From contig DCKO01000028.1 in the NCBI GenBank assembly GCA_002320665.1, positions 1-19,825 of the forward strand: 19,825 bases of DNA. The letters run 5' to 3'. The notes beneath the pieces are model-generated. The model did no database searches. It saw nothing but the letters and a program-made list of their open reading frames with translations, and was not told where the DNA came from. Within the stretch, counting starts at the first letter, position 1. Each line of letters starts with the position of its first letter. This DNA comes from Micavibrio sp. UBA1672 (GTDB lineage Bacteria > Pseudomonadota > Alphaproteobacteria > Micavibrionales > Micavibrionaceae). The translations under genes and the position numbers were made by a program. Below are positions 1 to 7,661 of this stretch, in pieces.

Positions 1-88
1 GTCATTATTTGTGGCAACAAGATTGAAAGATGAGTTTGCAAACACATATCCACAATTCATTGTTTATGAACAGATTTTTGCGGTTTGT

Positions 89-122
89 AAAAAGCAAATC
101 CTTGCATTGGGTAAGGATTTGC
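89..122 (-). terminator. Rho-independent terminator of sapC
   Basis: A perfect 10-bp inverted repeat, GCAAATCCTT (94-103) and AAGGATTTGC (113-122), encloses a 9-nt loop. Read on the minus strand, the stem starts 8 bases after the sapC stop codon and is followed by five T (positions 93-89). Stem, loop and T-run fit an intrinsic terminator for the leftward sapC gene. The first 88 bases of the window show no convincing gene. Confidence 0.75.
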
Positions 123-130
123 GAGTTGGT

Positions 131-934
131 CTATTTTGATTCTTTTGCAATTTTTTCATTCAAAAGAGTCGTCAGTTTATTCCACTGGAATTCAGAGAAT
201 AAATGCGCATAGATGAATGGTAGCCAGCCTTTTTTGCGGAATTCTAAAATAACTTTATCATCCAGTTCATTGAATTTCTTTTGATCAATAATACGGAAGC
301 CTGAATAATTGATTTTGCGTCCGCCTGTAATGCTGACCTGAGCTTCGCGCTCAATAAGTAAGTCATGCTCAAGGAGGGCTTTGCTGAACGGAATAGTTTG
401 CTGTGCTGCTGCATGATAAGACTTGCAGAACTCAAGGGCTTGTTGTGCAAGCTGGCTTGGTTTTCCGTCTTCTGTGAAGAATCTCTGCTCACCTTTTTCT
501 TCAATAACCTCGGGGGAGTTATCAAAACAAAGTGTTAGTTGCTCACTGCCGGGCATTTCTGAAAAGATAAACGGGTATCTGCGTACATAAGCAGGGACAT
601 ATGTATTTTGCAGCCATAAAAGGTCATCTGTCATAAACAGGTTTTCTTTATCGCGCATACCCAAGATAGCCACTGGTGTTGCTGACTCATCGGGCGTAAA
701 TGTAATAGGGTAAAAATGTGCGGCTTGTGACATTTCAATCAGGTTAATTGGTACAGCGTTTACTGTTTTTGCGAATTCGAGACTGAAATTTTTAATCAGT
801 GAGAGGTCTTTGTGTTTCTTGGCATCCAAAGGCATAGGATTTTTATAAAATAAAGGCTTTGCCTGATCGGGGTTGCCAGCCTCAATATCTTTATTTGTGA
901 TGTCTTTTTCTGTTTCTTTTGTTGCTTTAGCCAT
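131..934 (-). CDS. SapC family protein
   Basis: This 267-residue protein matches the SapC family (Pfam PF07277) in length and character. The family is named after a Campylobacter fetus protein associated with the paracrystalline surface layer; its biochemical role is poorly defined. Recognisable family features are the early PLFYKNPMPLD segment, the hydrophobic VPINLIEMSQAAHFYPITFT stretch, and the C-terminal KGWLPFIYAHLFSEFQW segment. I see no signal peptide, so export, if any, is by another route. The frame could begin 15 codons upstream at 979, but the ATG at 934 is preceded at good spacing by GAGAGAG and fits the family start better. It appears monocistronic, with a promoter at 982-1011 and a terminator at 89-122. 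The link to an actual S-layer in this organism is inference. Confidence 0.85.
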   Translation of the reverse strand: MAKATKETEKDITNKDIEAGNPDQAKPLFYKNPMPLDAKKHKDLSLIKNFSLEFAKTVNAVPINLIEMSQAAHFYPITFTPDESATPVAILGMRDKENLFMTDDLLWLQNTYVPAYVRRYPFIFSEMPGSEQLTLCFDNSPEVIEEKGEQRFFTEDGKPSQLAQQALEFCKSYHAAAQQTIPFSKALLEHDLLIEREAQVSITGGRKINYSGFRIIDQKKFNELDDKVILEFRKKGWLPFIYAHLFSEFQWNKLTTLLNEKIAKESK

Positions 935-981
935 TCTTACTCTCTCGAATTTCCGTTGGTTGCATGAAAATATGCACAAAG

Positions 982-1011
982 ATCATATGCATTATTCTTA
1001 TCATTTGACAA
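982..1011 (-). promoter_or_regulatory. Sigma-70 type promoter for sapC
   Basis: On the minus strand a -35 element TTGTCA (1011-1006) and a -10 element TATGAT (987-982) are separated by 18 bases. Transcription would start near 975, giving a leader of about 40 nt before the sapC ATG at 934. The match is close to the housekeeping consensus. The downstream flank carries two TGCATA hexamers that resemble the motif discussed at 7578-7597. Confidence 0.5.
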
Positions 1012-1161
1012 TGGTTTTTCTTAAACAATGCTTAATATGCGCCAAGTTTTGCGGTCATTGCTGTTTTTACATCTAAGGGGCTATTTCTATGCTTTTCAAA
1101 TCAGGGGGAATGTTTTAACCTTGCGGCAATATTGGAACGGTTTGAAAACAGGAGAAATATC

Positions 1162-2505
1162 GTGCGTATAGGAATGATTGGGACTGGATATGTTGGGCTG
1201 GTTTCGGGAACATGTTTTGCGGAATTCGGTCACACGGTGATATGTGTTGATAAGGATGAGCAAAAAATCGAAAAGCTCAAAAAAGGTGAAATTCCGATAT
1301 ACGAGCCGGGATTAGAGGCTTTGTTGAAGCGCCAGATCGAGGCGGGGCGTATTTCTTTTACACTGGATACGGCTGAGGCTGTTAAGAATTCGCAGGCGGT
1401 GTTTATTGCTGTGGGGACGCCATCTCGTCGTTACTGTAGGGATGCAGATTTGTCATTTGTGCATGGTGCGGCTAAAGAGATTGCTGAAAATCTAGGTGGT
1501 TATACAGTGGTTGTAAATAAATCTACTGTGCCTGTTGGGACTGCTCGTGAGGTGGAGCAGATTATCCGTGAAACGAATCCGGCGGCTGATTTTGATGTGG
1601 CCTCGAATCCTGAGTTTTTGCGTGAAGGTGCGGCTATTGATGACTTTATGCGCCCTGATCGTGTGGTTGTGGGGACATCTTCTCCGCGGGCGCAGGACGT
1701 TATGCGGGAGGTTTATAGGCCTTTATACCTCAATGAAACTCCGATCTTGTTTTCTCGCCGTGAAACTGCCGAAGTTATCAAATATGCGGCGAATGCTTTT
1801 CTGGCAACGAAGATTACCTTTATCAATGAAATTGCCGATTTGTGTGAGAAGGTTGGGGCGGATGTCCAGCAAGTGGCTAAGGGTATTGGTATGGACGGGC
1901 GTATTGGTTCTAAATTTCTGCATGCCGGGCCGGGTTATGGCGGGTCATGTTTTCCTAAAGATACGCAGGCTCTCGTTCGTGCAGGTCAGAAATATGCAGC
2001 GCCGCAACGCATTGTTGAAACCGTGATTGCCGCGAATGAGGATCGTAAGGCGCGCATGGCGGATAAGGTTATTGCCGCTATGAATGATGATGTGCGCGGT
2101 AAGAAGATTGCTGTGCTGGGCGTGGCGTTCAAGCCGAATACAGATGATATGCGCGATTCTCCGGCTTTGACCATTATTCCTGTCCTTCAGCAAGCAGGGG
2201 CGCAGATATCGGCTTATGATCCCGAGGCGATGGAAGTGGCTAAGGAGCTGATTGATGGCGTGATATGGTGTAAGGATTCTTATGAGACTGTGAGTGATGC
2301 GGATGCCGTTGTGATTATCACTGAGTGGAATCAGTTCCGCGCCCTTGATCTGGACCGGATTAAGGGGGTGATGAAGGGCAATACGCTCATTGACTTACGC
2401 AATATTTATAAAATGACCGAAATGGATGGTTTTCGTTACTTCTCTATCGGGCGGGATGATGTTTTGCCTGAAGATAGTGAAGAGGAGGCTGTGGCGGCAC
2501 AGTAG
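1162..2505 (+). CDS. ugd: UDP-glucose 6-dehydrogenase
   Basis: The enzyme oxidises UDP-glucose to UDP-glucuronate with two NAD+, supplying uronic acids for capsule, exopolysaccharide or LPS. The 447-residue product has an N-terminal Rossmann fold with GTGYVG at residues 7-12, the central signature SNPEFLREGAAIDDF, and the catalytic cysteine C263 in GYGGSCFPKD with K266 close by. The C-terminal UDP-binding domain includes GVAFKPNTDDMRDSP. Length and motifs are complete. I place the start at the GTG at 1162 because GGAGA at 1151-1155 lies 6 bases upstream and the protein then begins directly with the Rossmann strand. A TTG at 1132 in the same frame lacks a ribosome site. It stands alone on the plus strand, 149 bases before cysD, so shared transcription is possible but unproven. 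Confidence 0.95.
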   Translation: MRIGMIGTGYVGLVSGTCFAEFGHTVICVDKDEQKIEKLKKGEIPIYEPGLEALLKRQIEAGRISFTLDTAEAVKNSQAVFIAVGTPSRRYCRDADLSFVHGAAKEIAENLGGYTVVVNKSTVPVGTAREVEQIIRETNPAADFDVASNPEFLREGAAIDDFMRPDRVVVGTSSPRAQDVMREVYRPLYLNETPILFSRRETAEVIKYAANAFLATKITFINEIADLCEKVGADVQQVAKGIGMDGRIGSKFLHAGPGYGGSCFPKDTQALVRAGQKYAAPQRIVETVIAANEDRKARMADKVIAAMNDDVRGKKIAVLGVAFKPNTDDMRDSPALTIIPVLQQAGAQISAYDPEAMEVAKELIDGVIWCKDSYETVSDADAVVIITEWNQFRALDLDRIKGVMKGNTLIDLRNIYKMTEMDGFRYFSIGRDDVLPEDSEEEAVAAQ

Positions 2506-2544
2506 CTTTTAATATACATTTTTTATTTGTATTTTTTGTAAAAA

Positions 2545-2610
2545 ATTTCTGTTTTTGAAAAAACTGCTTGCAATACATAGCTGTCTCTGTGTATTTCTGT
2601 TTTTGAAAAA
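2545..2610 (+). repeat. 18-bp direct repeats in the cys operon leader
   Basis: The sequence ATTTCTGTTTTTGAAAAA occurs identically at 2545-2562 and 2593-2610, 48 bases apart start to start, in the AT-rich gap between ugd and cysD. Each copy contains the near-palindrome TTTTTGAAAAA. Paired identical sites upstream of a sulfate-assimilation operon suggest a regulator binding region, but no regulator can be named. Low-complexity AT sequence makes chance similarity more likely than usual. No GC-rich terminator for ugd is seen in this gap. Confidence 0.55.
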
Positions 2611-2654
2611 TAGTCAAAAATAACATAAAAAAAATGTATATTTAGGAAATGGGC

Positions 2655-3482
2655 ATGTATAAATATCTGGACGAGTTGGAAGCAAAAAGCATTTATATCC
2701 TGAGAGAGGCTTATAATCGCCTCACGCCGATGGGGATGATGTGGTCAATTGGTAAGGATTCAACAGCTATGCTGTGGATGGTGCGTAAGGCTTTTTTAGG
2801 GCGCGTGCCTTTTCCTGTGTGTTTGCTTGATACTGGTATGGAGATGGATGAGGTTTATGCATTCCGTGATCATTTGATTAAGGAATGGGATCTGGATTGT
2901 GTGAACTGGCAATGTCCGCCGGAAGAAGAAATGGACCAGACTTTGCCGCCAAAGACACGTTCGGCTATGCGCAAGACGGAGGGGTTGAAAACCTTGATGC
3001 GTGAATATGGTTTTAAAGGGATTACTGGTGGGATTCGCCGTGACGAGCAGGGCTTGCGCGCTAAGGAACGTGTGTTTTCACCGCGTACAATTGACGGGGA
3101 GTGGGATTTCAAAGATCAGCCACCGGAGTTTTGGGATCAATATAAAACCGAATTTCCTCATGATGAGTCCAAAGGCGCGCATTTGCGTATCCATCCGATT
3201 TTGCACTGGACGGAAATTGATATCTGGCGCTATCACCAGCGTGAAGGTATCCCGTTTTGTCCGCTTTATCTGGCGCGTAAAGACCCCGAGACGGGCAAGA
3301 TGATGCGTTACCGTTCCTTGGGTGAAAAGAATTTGACGTTTCCGGTGGAAAGTCCTGCATCTTCCATTGAAGAAATTATTGAAGAGCTTGAGACGACCAA
3401 TACATCCGAGCGCGCGGGTCGTGCAATGGATAGCGAAACCGAAGATAGCTTTGAGAAGCTAAGGGCTGCGGGGTATATGTAA
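2655..3482 (+). CDS. cysD: Sulfate adenylyltransferase subunit 2 (CysD)
   Basis: CysD is the catalytic small subunit of ATP sulfurylase; with the GTPase CysN it makes adenosine 5'-phosphosulfate (APS) from sulfate and ATP. The protein of about 275 residues has the family start YLDELEAKSIYILREAYNR, the PP-loop variant SIGKDS at residues 31-36, the conserved GGIRRDEQGLRAKERVFSPR stretch, and the C-terminal RYRSLGEKNLTFPV and RAGRAMD motifs. Two starts are possible: the ATG at 2649, which is too close to AGGA at 2644-2647, and the ATG at 2655, which has a spacing of 7 bases; I chose the latter. The stop overlaps the next start (TAATG), so translation is coupled. Lacking the usual PAPS-reductase motifs, it is CysD, not CysH. 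Confidence 0.96.
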   Translation: MYKYLDELEAKSIYILREAYNRLTPMGMMWSIGKDSTAMLWMVRKAFLGRVPFPVCLLDTGMEMDEVYAFRDHLIKEWDLDCVNWQCPPEEEMDQTLPPKTRSAMRKTEGLKTLMREYGFKGITGGIRRDEQGLRAKERVFSPRTIDGEWDFKDQPPEFWDQYKTEFPHDESKGAHLRIHPILHWTEIDIWRYHQREGIPFCPLYLARKDPETGKMMRYRSLGEKNLTFPVESPASSIEEIIEELETTNTSERAGRAMDSETEDSFEKLRAAGYM

Positions 3483-3901
3483 TGTCCAGATTTATATTTG
3501 CTCTATTTTTGAGTGTGTTAGTTTTTTCCGTGCCTGTCCAAGCGCAAGAGCCAATACCTTTCTTTCCGGGCCTTTCCGCAGAAGAGCGTGCTGAGGTGCC
3601 AAATGGGCCTTTTGAGCTATGTGATCGTCATTTTGGCAGTTTGGCTCTGGCTTATCGGGAAATTACAAATGATCTTTATATGCCTATGATAGATGAAGAT
3701 GAGCTTTATGAATATTATGAGGATTATGAATCCGGTCGTACTTTTATTTTGGCGAAGAGCAATTTTGAAGCCTATCCCACTATTTTATGTAAGGAAATAG
3801 TCAAGCAGGGGCAAAAAACGTTTAAAAGCGTGACGATGTTTTGCGGTGCAAGTCAGGAAATTTGTGCGCGTTTGCAAGAAGCCATTGATGGACAGTTATA
3901 A
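3482..3901 (+). CDS. Small exported protein of unknown function in the cys operon
   Basis: I do not recognise a family for this 139-residue product. It has a clear signal peptide: R3, a hydrophobic run over residues 4-18, and a cleavage site after VQA at 21. The mature part is about 118 residues, with an acidic, tyrosine-rich patch (residues 71-83) and four cysteines (C47, C103, C121, C128) that could form two disulfides in the periplasm. The start overlaps the cysD stop by one base and 34 bases separate its stop from cysNC, so it belongs to the operon. Codon use resembles its neighbours, and the signal peptide and cysteine content argue for a real gene. A periplasmic role tied to sulfate or sulfated products is only a guess from position. 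Confidence 0.8.
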   Translation: MSRFIFALFLSVLVFSVPVQAQEPIPFFPGLSAEERAEVPNGPFELCDRHFGSLALAYREITNDLYMPMIDEDELYEYYEDYESGRTFILAKSNFEAYPTILCKEIVKQGQKTFKSVTMFCGASQEICARLQEAIDGQL

Positions 3902-3935
3902 ACAAAGAACACATTAAATAATTGGGTGTATTAAG

Positions 3936-5918
3936 ATGACACAAAATAATCAGCAAAAGAAAATTGAAGTATTGGAAACGGCGCCAGTGAAAGCCAGAAA
4001 AAAGCAAAATGCCAAGCATCCGCTTAAAGTTGTGATTGTAGGGCATGTGGATCATGGGAAATCTACGCTGATCGGGCGTTTACTTTATGATACGGATTCT
4101 TTGCCAGAGGGTAAATATGAAGAGCTTAAGGGGATTTGCGAGCGCCGCGGAACGGATGCGCTGGAGTGGTCATTTGTGCTTGATTCTTTTCAGGCCGAGC
4201 GTGATCAGGCGGTTACGATCGATTCAACGCAAATCTGGTTTTCTACCGAAGAGCGCGATTATGTGATTATTGATGCGCCGGGGCATAGAGAGTTTCTGAA
4301 GAATATGATTTCAGGGGCGGCTGCGGCGGATGCGGCTATTCTTGTGGTTGATGGTACAGAAGGTGTGCAGGAACAAACACGTCGTCATGCTTATCTTTTG
4401 CATCTTTTGGGATTACAGCAGATTGCGGTGGTGATCAACAAAATGGATATGCTGGGTTATGCGCCTGAAGCCTATGATAAGGTTGTGCGCGAGGTTAAGG
4501 ACTATCTTGGCTCACTTAATATCACCCCGCGTTTTATTGTGCCGATTTCCGCGCGTGAAGGCGATATGATCTCGGAACGTGGTGACCATATGGATTGGTA
4601 TGAGGGGCATTCTCTGATCAAAGTTCTGGATAGTTTCGAGATTGCGCCATCTCCGGTTTCTTTGCCGTTACGTTTTCCAGTGCAAGATGTTTACCGCTTT
4701 AATGAGCGTCGCGTTATCGTTGGTCGTGTGGAAACGGGTGTTTTGCGTAAAGGGGATACCTTACGCTTTAGCCCCGGTGATGAGACAGCAACTGTCGAAT
4801 CTATCGAAGTTTGGCCGGAAAACCCCGATAAGGTTGAAGCCAAACCGGGTGAGTCTATCGGGATTACGCTGGATCAGCGCTTATTCATTGAGCGTGGTCA
4901 TATTGGATCTCATGTTGAGAATCCTCCGATGCTTTCTAATGTGTTTCGGGCAAGCCTTTTCTGGCTGGCGCATAAGCCTTTGAAGGTAGGGAATACCTAT
5001 AAGGTGCGTTATGGGACACATGAAGCAATGGTCTCTGTCCAGTCGATTGATAAGGTGATTGATACACAAGATCTTTCCGATGATACGCAAACCGGAGAAG
5101 TTGTACGTAATGCTGTGGCTGAGGTGACGCTTCGTGCCCGTGATCAGCTTCCTATTGATCCTTATACGGATAATTCTAAAACTGGTCGCTTTGTTCTGTA
5201 TGAAAATTACGACATTGTTGGTGGTGGAGCGATTAGTATGGAGGGCTATGCCGATCAACGCCGTGATGCGCCGAAGGCTGATAACGTCGAGGCGGTAGAT
5301 CATATTATTACTGCGAGAATGCGCGCGCAAAAAAATGGTCATAGAGGCGGTATCTTCTGGCTGACGGGGTTGTCTGCTTCGGGGAAAACAACCTTGGCTA
5401 TGGCGGCAGAAAAAATCCTGTTTGATAAAGGTATTCGCGTCAGTGTAATTGATGGTGATAATTTACGCGTTGGTATTAATAAGGATTTGGGTTTTTCGCC
5501 GGAAGATCGTGCAGAAAATATTCGCCGTACAGGTCACGTAGCCCAGATGATGGCAGAGGCTGGAAATGTTGTTATTGTATCTGTGATTTCGCCTTATCGT
5601 GCGGATCGTCGCCGTGTTCGGGATCGCGTAGAAAATCTTTATAACGAGATTTATCTGTCGGCAGATCTTGAGTCTTGTGAAAAGCGTGATCAAAAGGGCG
5701 TTTATAAAAAAGCCAGAGATGGCAAGATCAAAGGCTTTACCGGTATTGACGCTCCATATGAAACGCCAGCTAATCCAGAGCTTATGATCGATACGCAAAA
5801 TAATGACATTGATTTTTGTGTTCAGCAGCTTGTAGAGTACATTGAAGCACAAATTGCCAATGGTGATTTATCTGATGATGTTACTTCCAAGGAACAAATT
5901 TTAGACTATGTCCTCTAA
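3936..5918 (+). CDS. cysNC: Bifunctional sulfate adenylyltransferase subunit 1 / APS kinase (CysN-CysC)
   Basis: The 660-residue protein fuses the GTPase subunit of ATP sulfurylase to APS kinase, as in rhizobial NodQ, and so produces PAPS together with CysD. A short basic tail (residues 1-29) precedes the GTPase domain with P-loop GHVDHGKST (36-44), G3 DAPGH (113-117) and G4 NKMD (168-171). EF-Tu-like beta-barrel domains follow to about 455. The APS kinase domain begins near 467 with Walker A GLSASGKTT (478-486), then DGDNLR, the FSPEDRAENIRR segment and ISPYRADR. All key motifs of both activities are intact. The ribosome site is weak (GGGTG at 3924-3928). Its end overlaps cysQ by 11 bases. 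The alternative, separate cysN and cysC by frameshift, is excluded because the frame is continuous. Confidence 0.97.
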   Translation: MTQNNQQKKIEVLETAPVKARKKQNAKHPLKVVIVGHVDHGKSTLIGRLLYDTDSLPEGKYEELKGICERRGTDALEWSFVLDSFQAERDQAVTIDSTQIWFSTEERDYVIIDAPGHREFLKNMISGAAAADAAILVVDGTEGVQEQTRRHAYLLHLLGLQQIAVVINKMDMLGYAPEAYDKVVREVKDYLGSLNITPRFIVPISAREGDMISERGDHMDWYEGHSLIKVLDSFEIAPSPVSLPLRFPVQDVYRFNERRVIVGRVETGVLRKGDTLRFSPGDETATVESIEVWPENPDKVEAKPGESIGITLDQRLFIERGHIGSHVENPPMLSNVFRASLFWLAHKPLKVGNTYKVRYGTHEAMVSVQSIDKVIDTQDLSDDTQTGEVVRNAVAEVTLRARDQLPIDPYTDNSKTGRFVLYENYDIVGGGAISMEGYADQRRDAPKADNVEAVDHIITARMRAQKNGHRGGIFWLTGLSASGKTTLAMAAEKILFDKGIRVSVIDGDNLRVGINKDLGFSPEDRAENIRRTGHVAQMMAEAGNVVIVSVISPYRADRRRVRDRVENLYNEIYLSADLESCEKRDQKGVYKKARDGKIKGFTGIDAPYETPANPELMIDTQNNDIDFCVQQLVEYIEAQIANGDLSDDVTSKEQILDYVL

Positions 5919-6738
5919 GCTACTTTCTCACCGCGCGGCACTTTGCAATATTGTGAAGCGTGTAGCTGTGGAGGCAGGAGAGCTTATTTTGGAATATGCT
6001 GATGGTTTAAGGGAGAATGAGACGTCTGCCAAAACGGATGGCTCGCCTGTCACACGTGCGGATGAAGAAGCCGAAAAACTCATTGAAAAAAAAATGTATG
6101 AAATCTTGCCTGATATTCCTTTTATCGGGGAAGAGAAAGTGGCTGCGCAAGGGGCTGTTGATACAAATTCCAGTGAATATTTCTGGCTAGTAGATGCGCT
6201 GGATGGGACGCGGGAATTCATAAGTGGTGGTGAGAATTATACGGTGAATATTGCGTTGATTCACAATAAAGTGCCTGTTCTTGGTGTGGTTTATGCTCCC
6301 GAAAAAGGGGAGCTTTATTATGGATTTACAGAAGAAAACGGAGAAGGACAGGCTTTTCGCTATCTGGAAGACACTGATAAAGAAAAGAAAATTCGTGTGC
6401 GCTCGATGCCCAAAGAGGGGCTGGTGGTGTTTTCCAGTAAACATTTTGCGAATAATGAAAGAATGGAGAAGTTTTTGCAGAATTTTAAAGTTGCCAAGAT
6501 TTTGCATATGTCCAGCTCTTTGAAAATATGCCATATCGCGGCAGGAAAGGCTGATTTATATCCTCGTTTGGGTAAAACATGTGAGTGGGATACGGCTGCT
6601 GGAGATGCGGTGTTGCGCGCTGCTGGAGGGGCTGTGCGTGACCTTGAGCAAAATATATTTTGTTATGGGCAGGGCATAAGGGAAAATTACCTGAACCCCG
6701 AGTTTGTGGCCTCGTCTATAGATGTGTTTTGGGAATAA
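5908..6738 (+). CDS. cysQ: 3'(2'),5'-bisphosphate nucleotidase CysQ
   Basis: CysQ hydrolyses 3'-phosphoadenosine 5'-phosphate (PAP) to AMP and phosphate, clearing the product left when PAPS donates or loses its sulfate. The 276-residue protein belongs to the Mg-dependent inositol-monophosphatase-like family. Metal-binding motifs are present in order: GEE at 74-76, DALDGTREF at 96-104, and WDTAAGD at 227-233. The N-terminal TDGSPVTRADEEAE is also typical of CysQ. The start overlaps the end of cysNC by 11 bases, indicating coupling. It is the last gene of the cys operon; 100 AT-rich bases follow without a convincing terminator hairpin. An inositol monophosphatase role is less likely given the operon. 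Confidence 0.93.
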   Translation: MSSKLLSHRAALCNIVKRVAVEAGELILEYADGLRENETSAKTDGSPVTRADEEAEKLIEKKMYEILPDIPFIGEEKVAAQGAVDTNSSEYFWLVDALDGTREFISGGENYTVNIALIHNKVPVLGVVYAPEKGELYYGFTEENGEGQAFRYLEDTDKEKKIRVRSMPKEGLVVFSSKHFANNERMEKFLQNFKVAKILHMSSSLKICHIAAGKADLYPRLGKTCEWDTAAGDAVLRAAGGAVRDLEQNIFCYGQGIRENYLNPEFVASSIDVFWE

Positions 6739-6838
6739 GCGTCATTTATTTAAGAAAAACACTCCAAAAGCTGTTATTTTTTCTCCAAGATGTGTAATAT
6801 ATTAATGTTGTTAATAAATTAGCGAAGATTAAATATAT

Positions 6839-7528
6839 ATGCGCGTTTATGTTATTCCATTTTTTGCACTTGTTTTGTTTGCAGTGGCTGTGGGCATATT
6901 ATTTGCCGATAGTAAGGAGCTTGCAGCACAAGATGGTAATAATGTACTGAATCTGGCTGGTGGTGAGGGGTTTAAAGGTATTCGTGGTTTTGAGGAAATC
7001 GACCTTGTTAAGGCTGCATTTCCTAAAACACCAAGTGGATGTGGGCGCAAAGCTTCGTTTTTCAGTATGGCTGTTGGGATGTATAATAAAGGAAATACAA
7101 TCGAACAGGTTTCATCACAGGCTGCCATGTTTACCCCGCTTTTTGAAGATGTTTATAATCAATTGAAAAATAAAGACATGGCTGATGCGTTGATGGGTAA
7201 TATGGAAGGTTACATTGATTGCATAAAGGGAGCTGAGAAGAAGAAAGATACTAAGAGCTCTAAGGATACCTTGGAGTTGCATGAGAAATGTGTTGATATT
7301 ACAGAGTTTGCCGTGGATATTGTTAAGGGTGTGAAAGGTCGACGTAATAAGGAAAGCTTGTTGAATAAGTATGCGCAAAACAAGCTTGACTTTGAGGGTA
7401 CGCCATTTGAAAAAATTGAGAATGCTGATGAATTTTTGATCCATAAAATTTATGATATGGCGGGCGGGTCCTATGAAACAGCAGCTTATGCGGCGAATAT
7501 GATAACGATTGGCTGCTATAATAAATAA
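6839..7528 (+). CDS. Exported protein of unknown function (229 aa)
   Basis: No family is recognised. The N-terminus has R2 and a strong hydrophobic segment over residues 5-22, followed by an Ala/Asp-rich stretch; cleavage could occur after A23 or near residue 30, or the segment may act as a membrane anchor. The rest is soluble-looking and helical, with four cysteines (C68, C128, C151, C226) that may pair in the periplasm, and a lysine-rich patch near 133-142. The ATG is preceded only by a weak GAAGA 11 bases upstream. The gene stands 100 bases after cysQ and 133 bases before the next gene, so it is probably separately transcribed. Continuous coding with a signal sequence supports a real gene; function is unknown. 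Confidence 0.75.
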   Translation: MRVYVIPFFALVLFAVAVGILFADSKELAAQDGNNVLNLAGGEGFKGIRGFEEIDLVKAAFPKTPSGCGRKASFFSMAVGMYNKGNTIEQVSSQAAMFTPLFEDVYNQLKNKDMADALMGNMEGYIDCIKGAEKKKDTKSSKDTLELHEKCVDITEFAVDIVKGVKGRRNKESLLNKYAQNKLDFEGTPFEKIENADEFLIHKIYDMAGGSYETAAYAANMITIGCYNK

Positions 7529-7577
7529 CTAAAGTTGTGAAAATAGTTCTGGTTTTGGCTGTTTTTTTGATTTTTAA

Positions 7578-7597
7578 TTTGCATAATTTTATGCAAA
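7578..7597. promoter_or_regulatory. 20-bp perfect palindrome, candidate operator
   Basis: TTTGCATAATTTTATGCAAA has 9-bp arms around a 2-base centre and lies 65 bases before the start of the 351-aa exported protein gene. It is not followed by a T-run, so it is unlikely to be a terminator of the preceding gene. The half-site TGCATAA recurs four times at 10572-10609. A dimeric regulator binding here is inferred. Confidence 0.5.
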
Positions 7598-7661
7598 ACG
7601 TTATAAATCCGTAAAACGGGTAATAATAATTTGCGGATGAACAGATAAATTAGGTGGTATT

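Noticed and set aside
30..212. Short plus-strand reading frame of 60 codons
   Set aside because: It overlaps the sapC 3' end and its terminator, has no ribosome site and no protein-like features.
2534..2550. ATTTTTTGTAAAAAAT as a terminator of ugd
   Set aside because: The stem is pure A-T with a 2-base loop and lacks the GC core expected of an intrinsic terminator.
6739..6838. Terminator or promoter after cysQ
   Set aside because: Only a 4-bp AACA/TGTT pairing before a T-run was found, and no convincing -35/-10 pair for the next gene.
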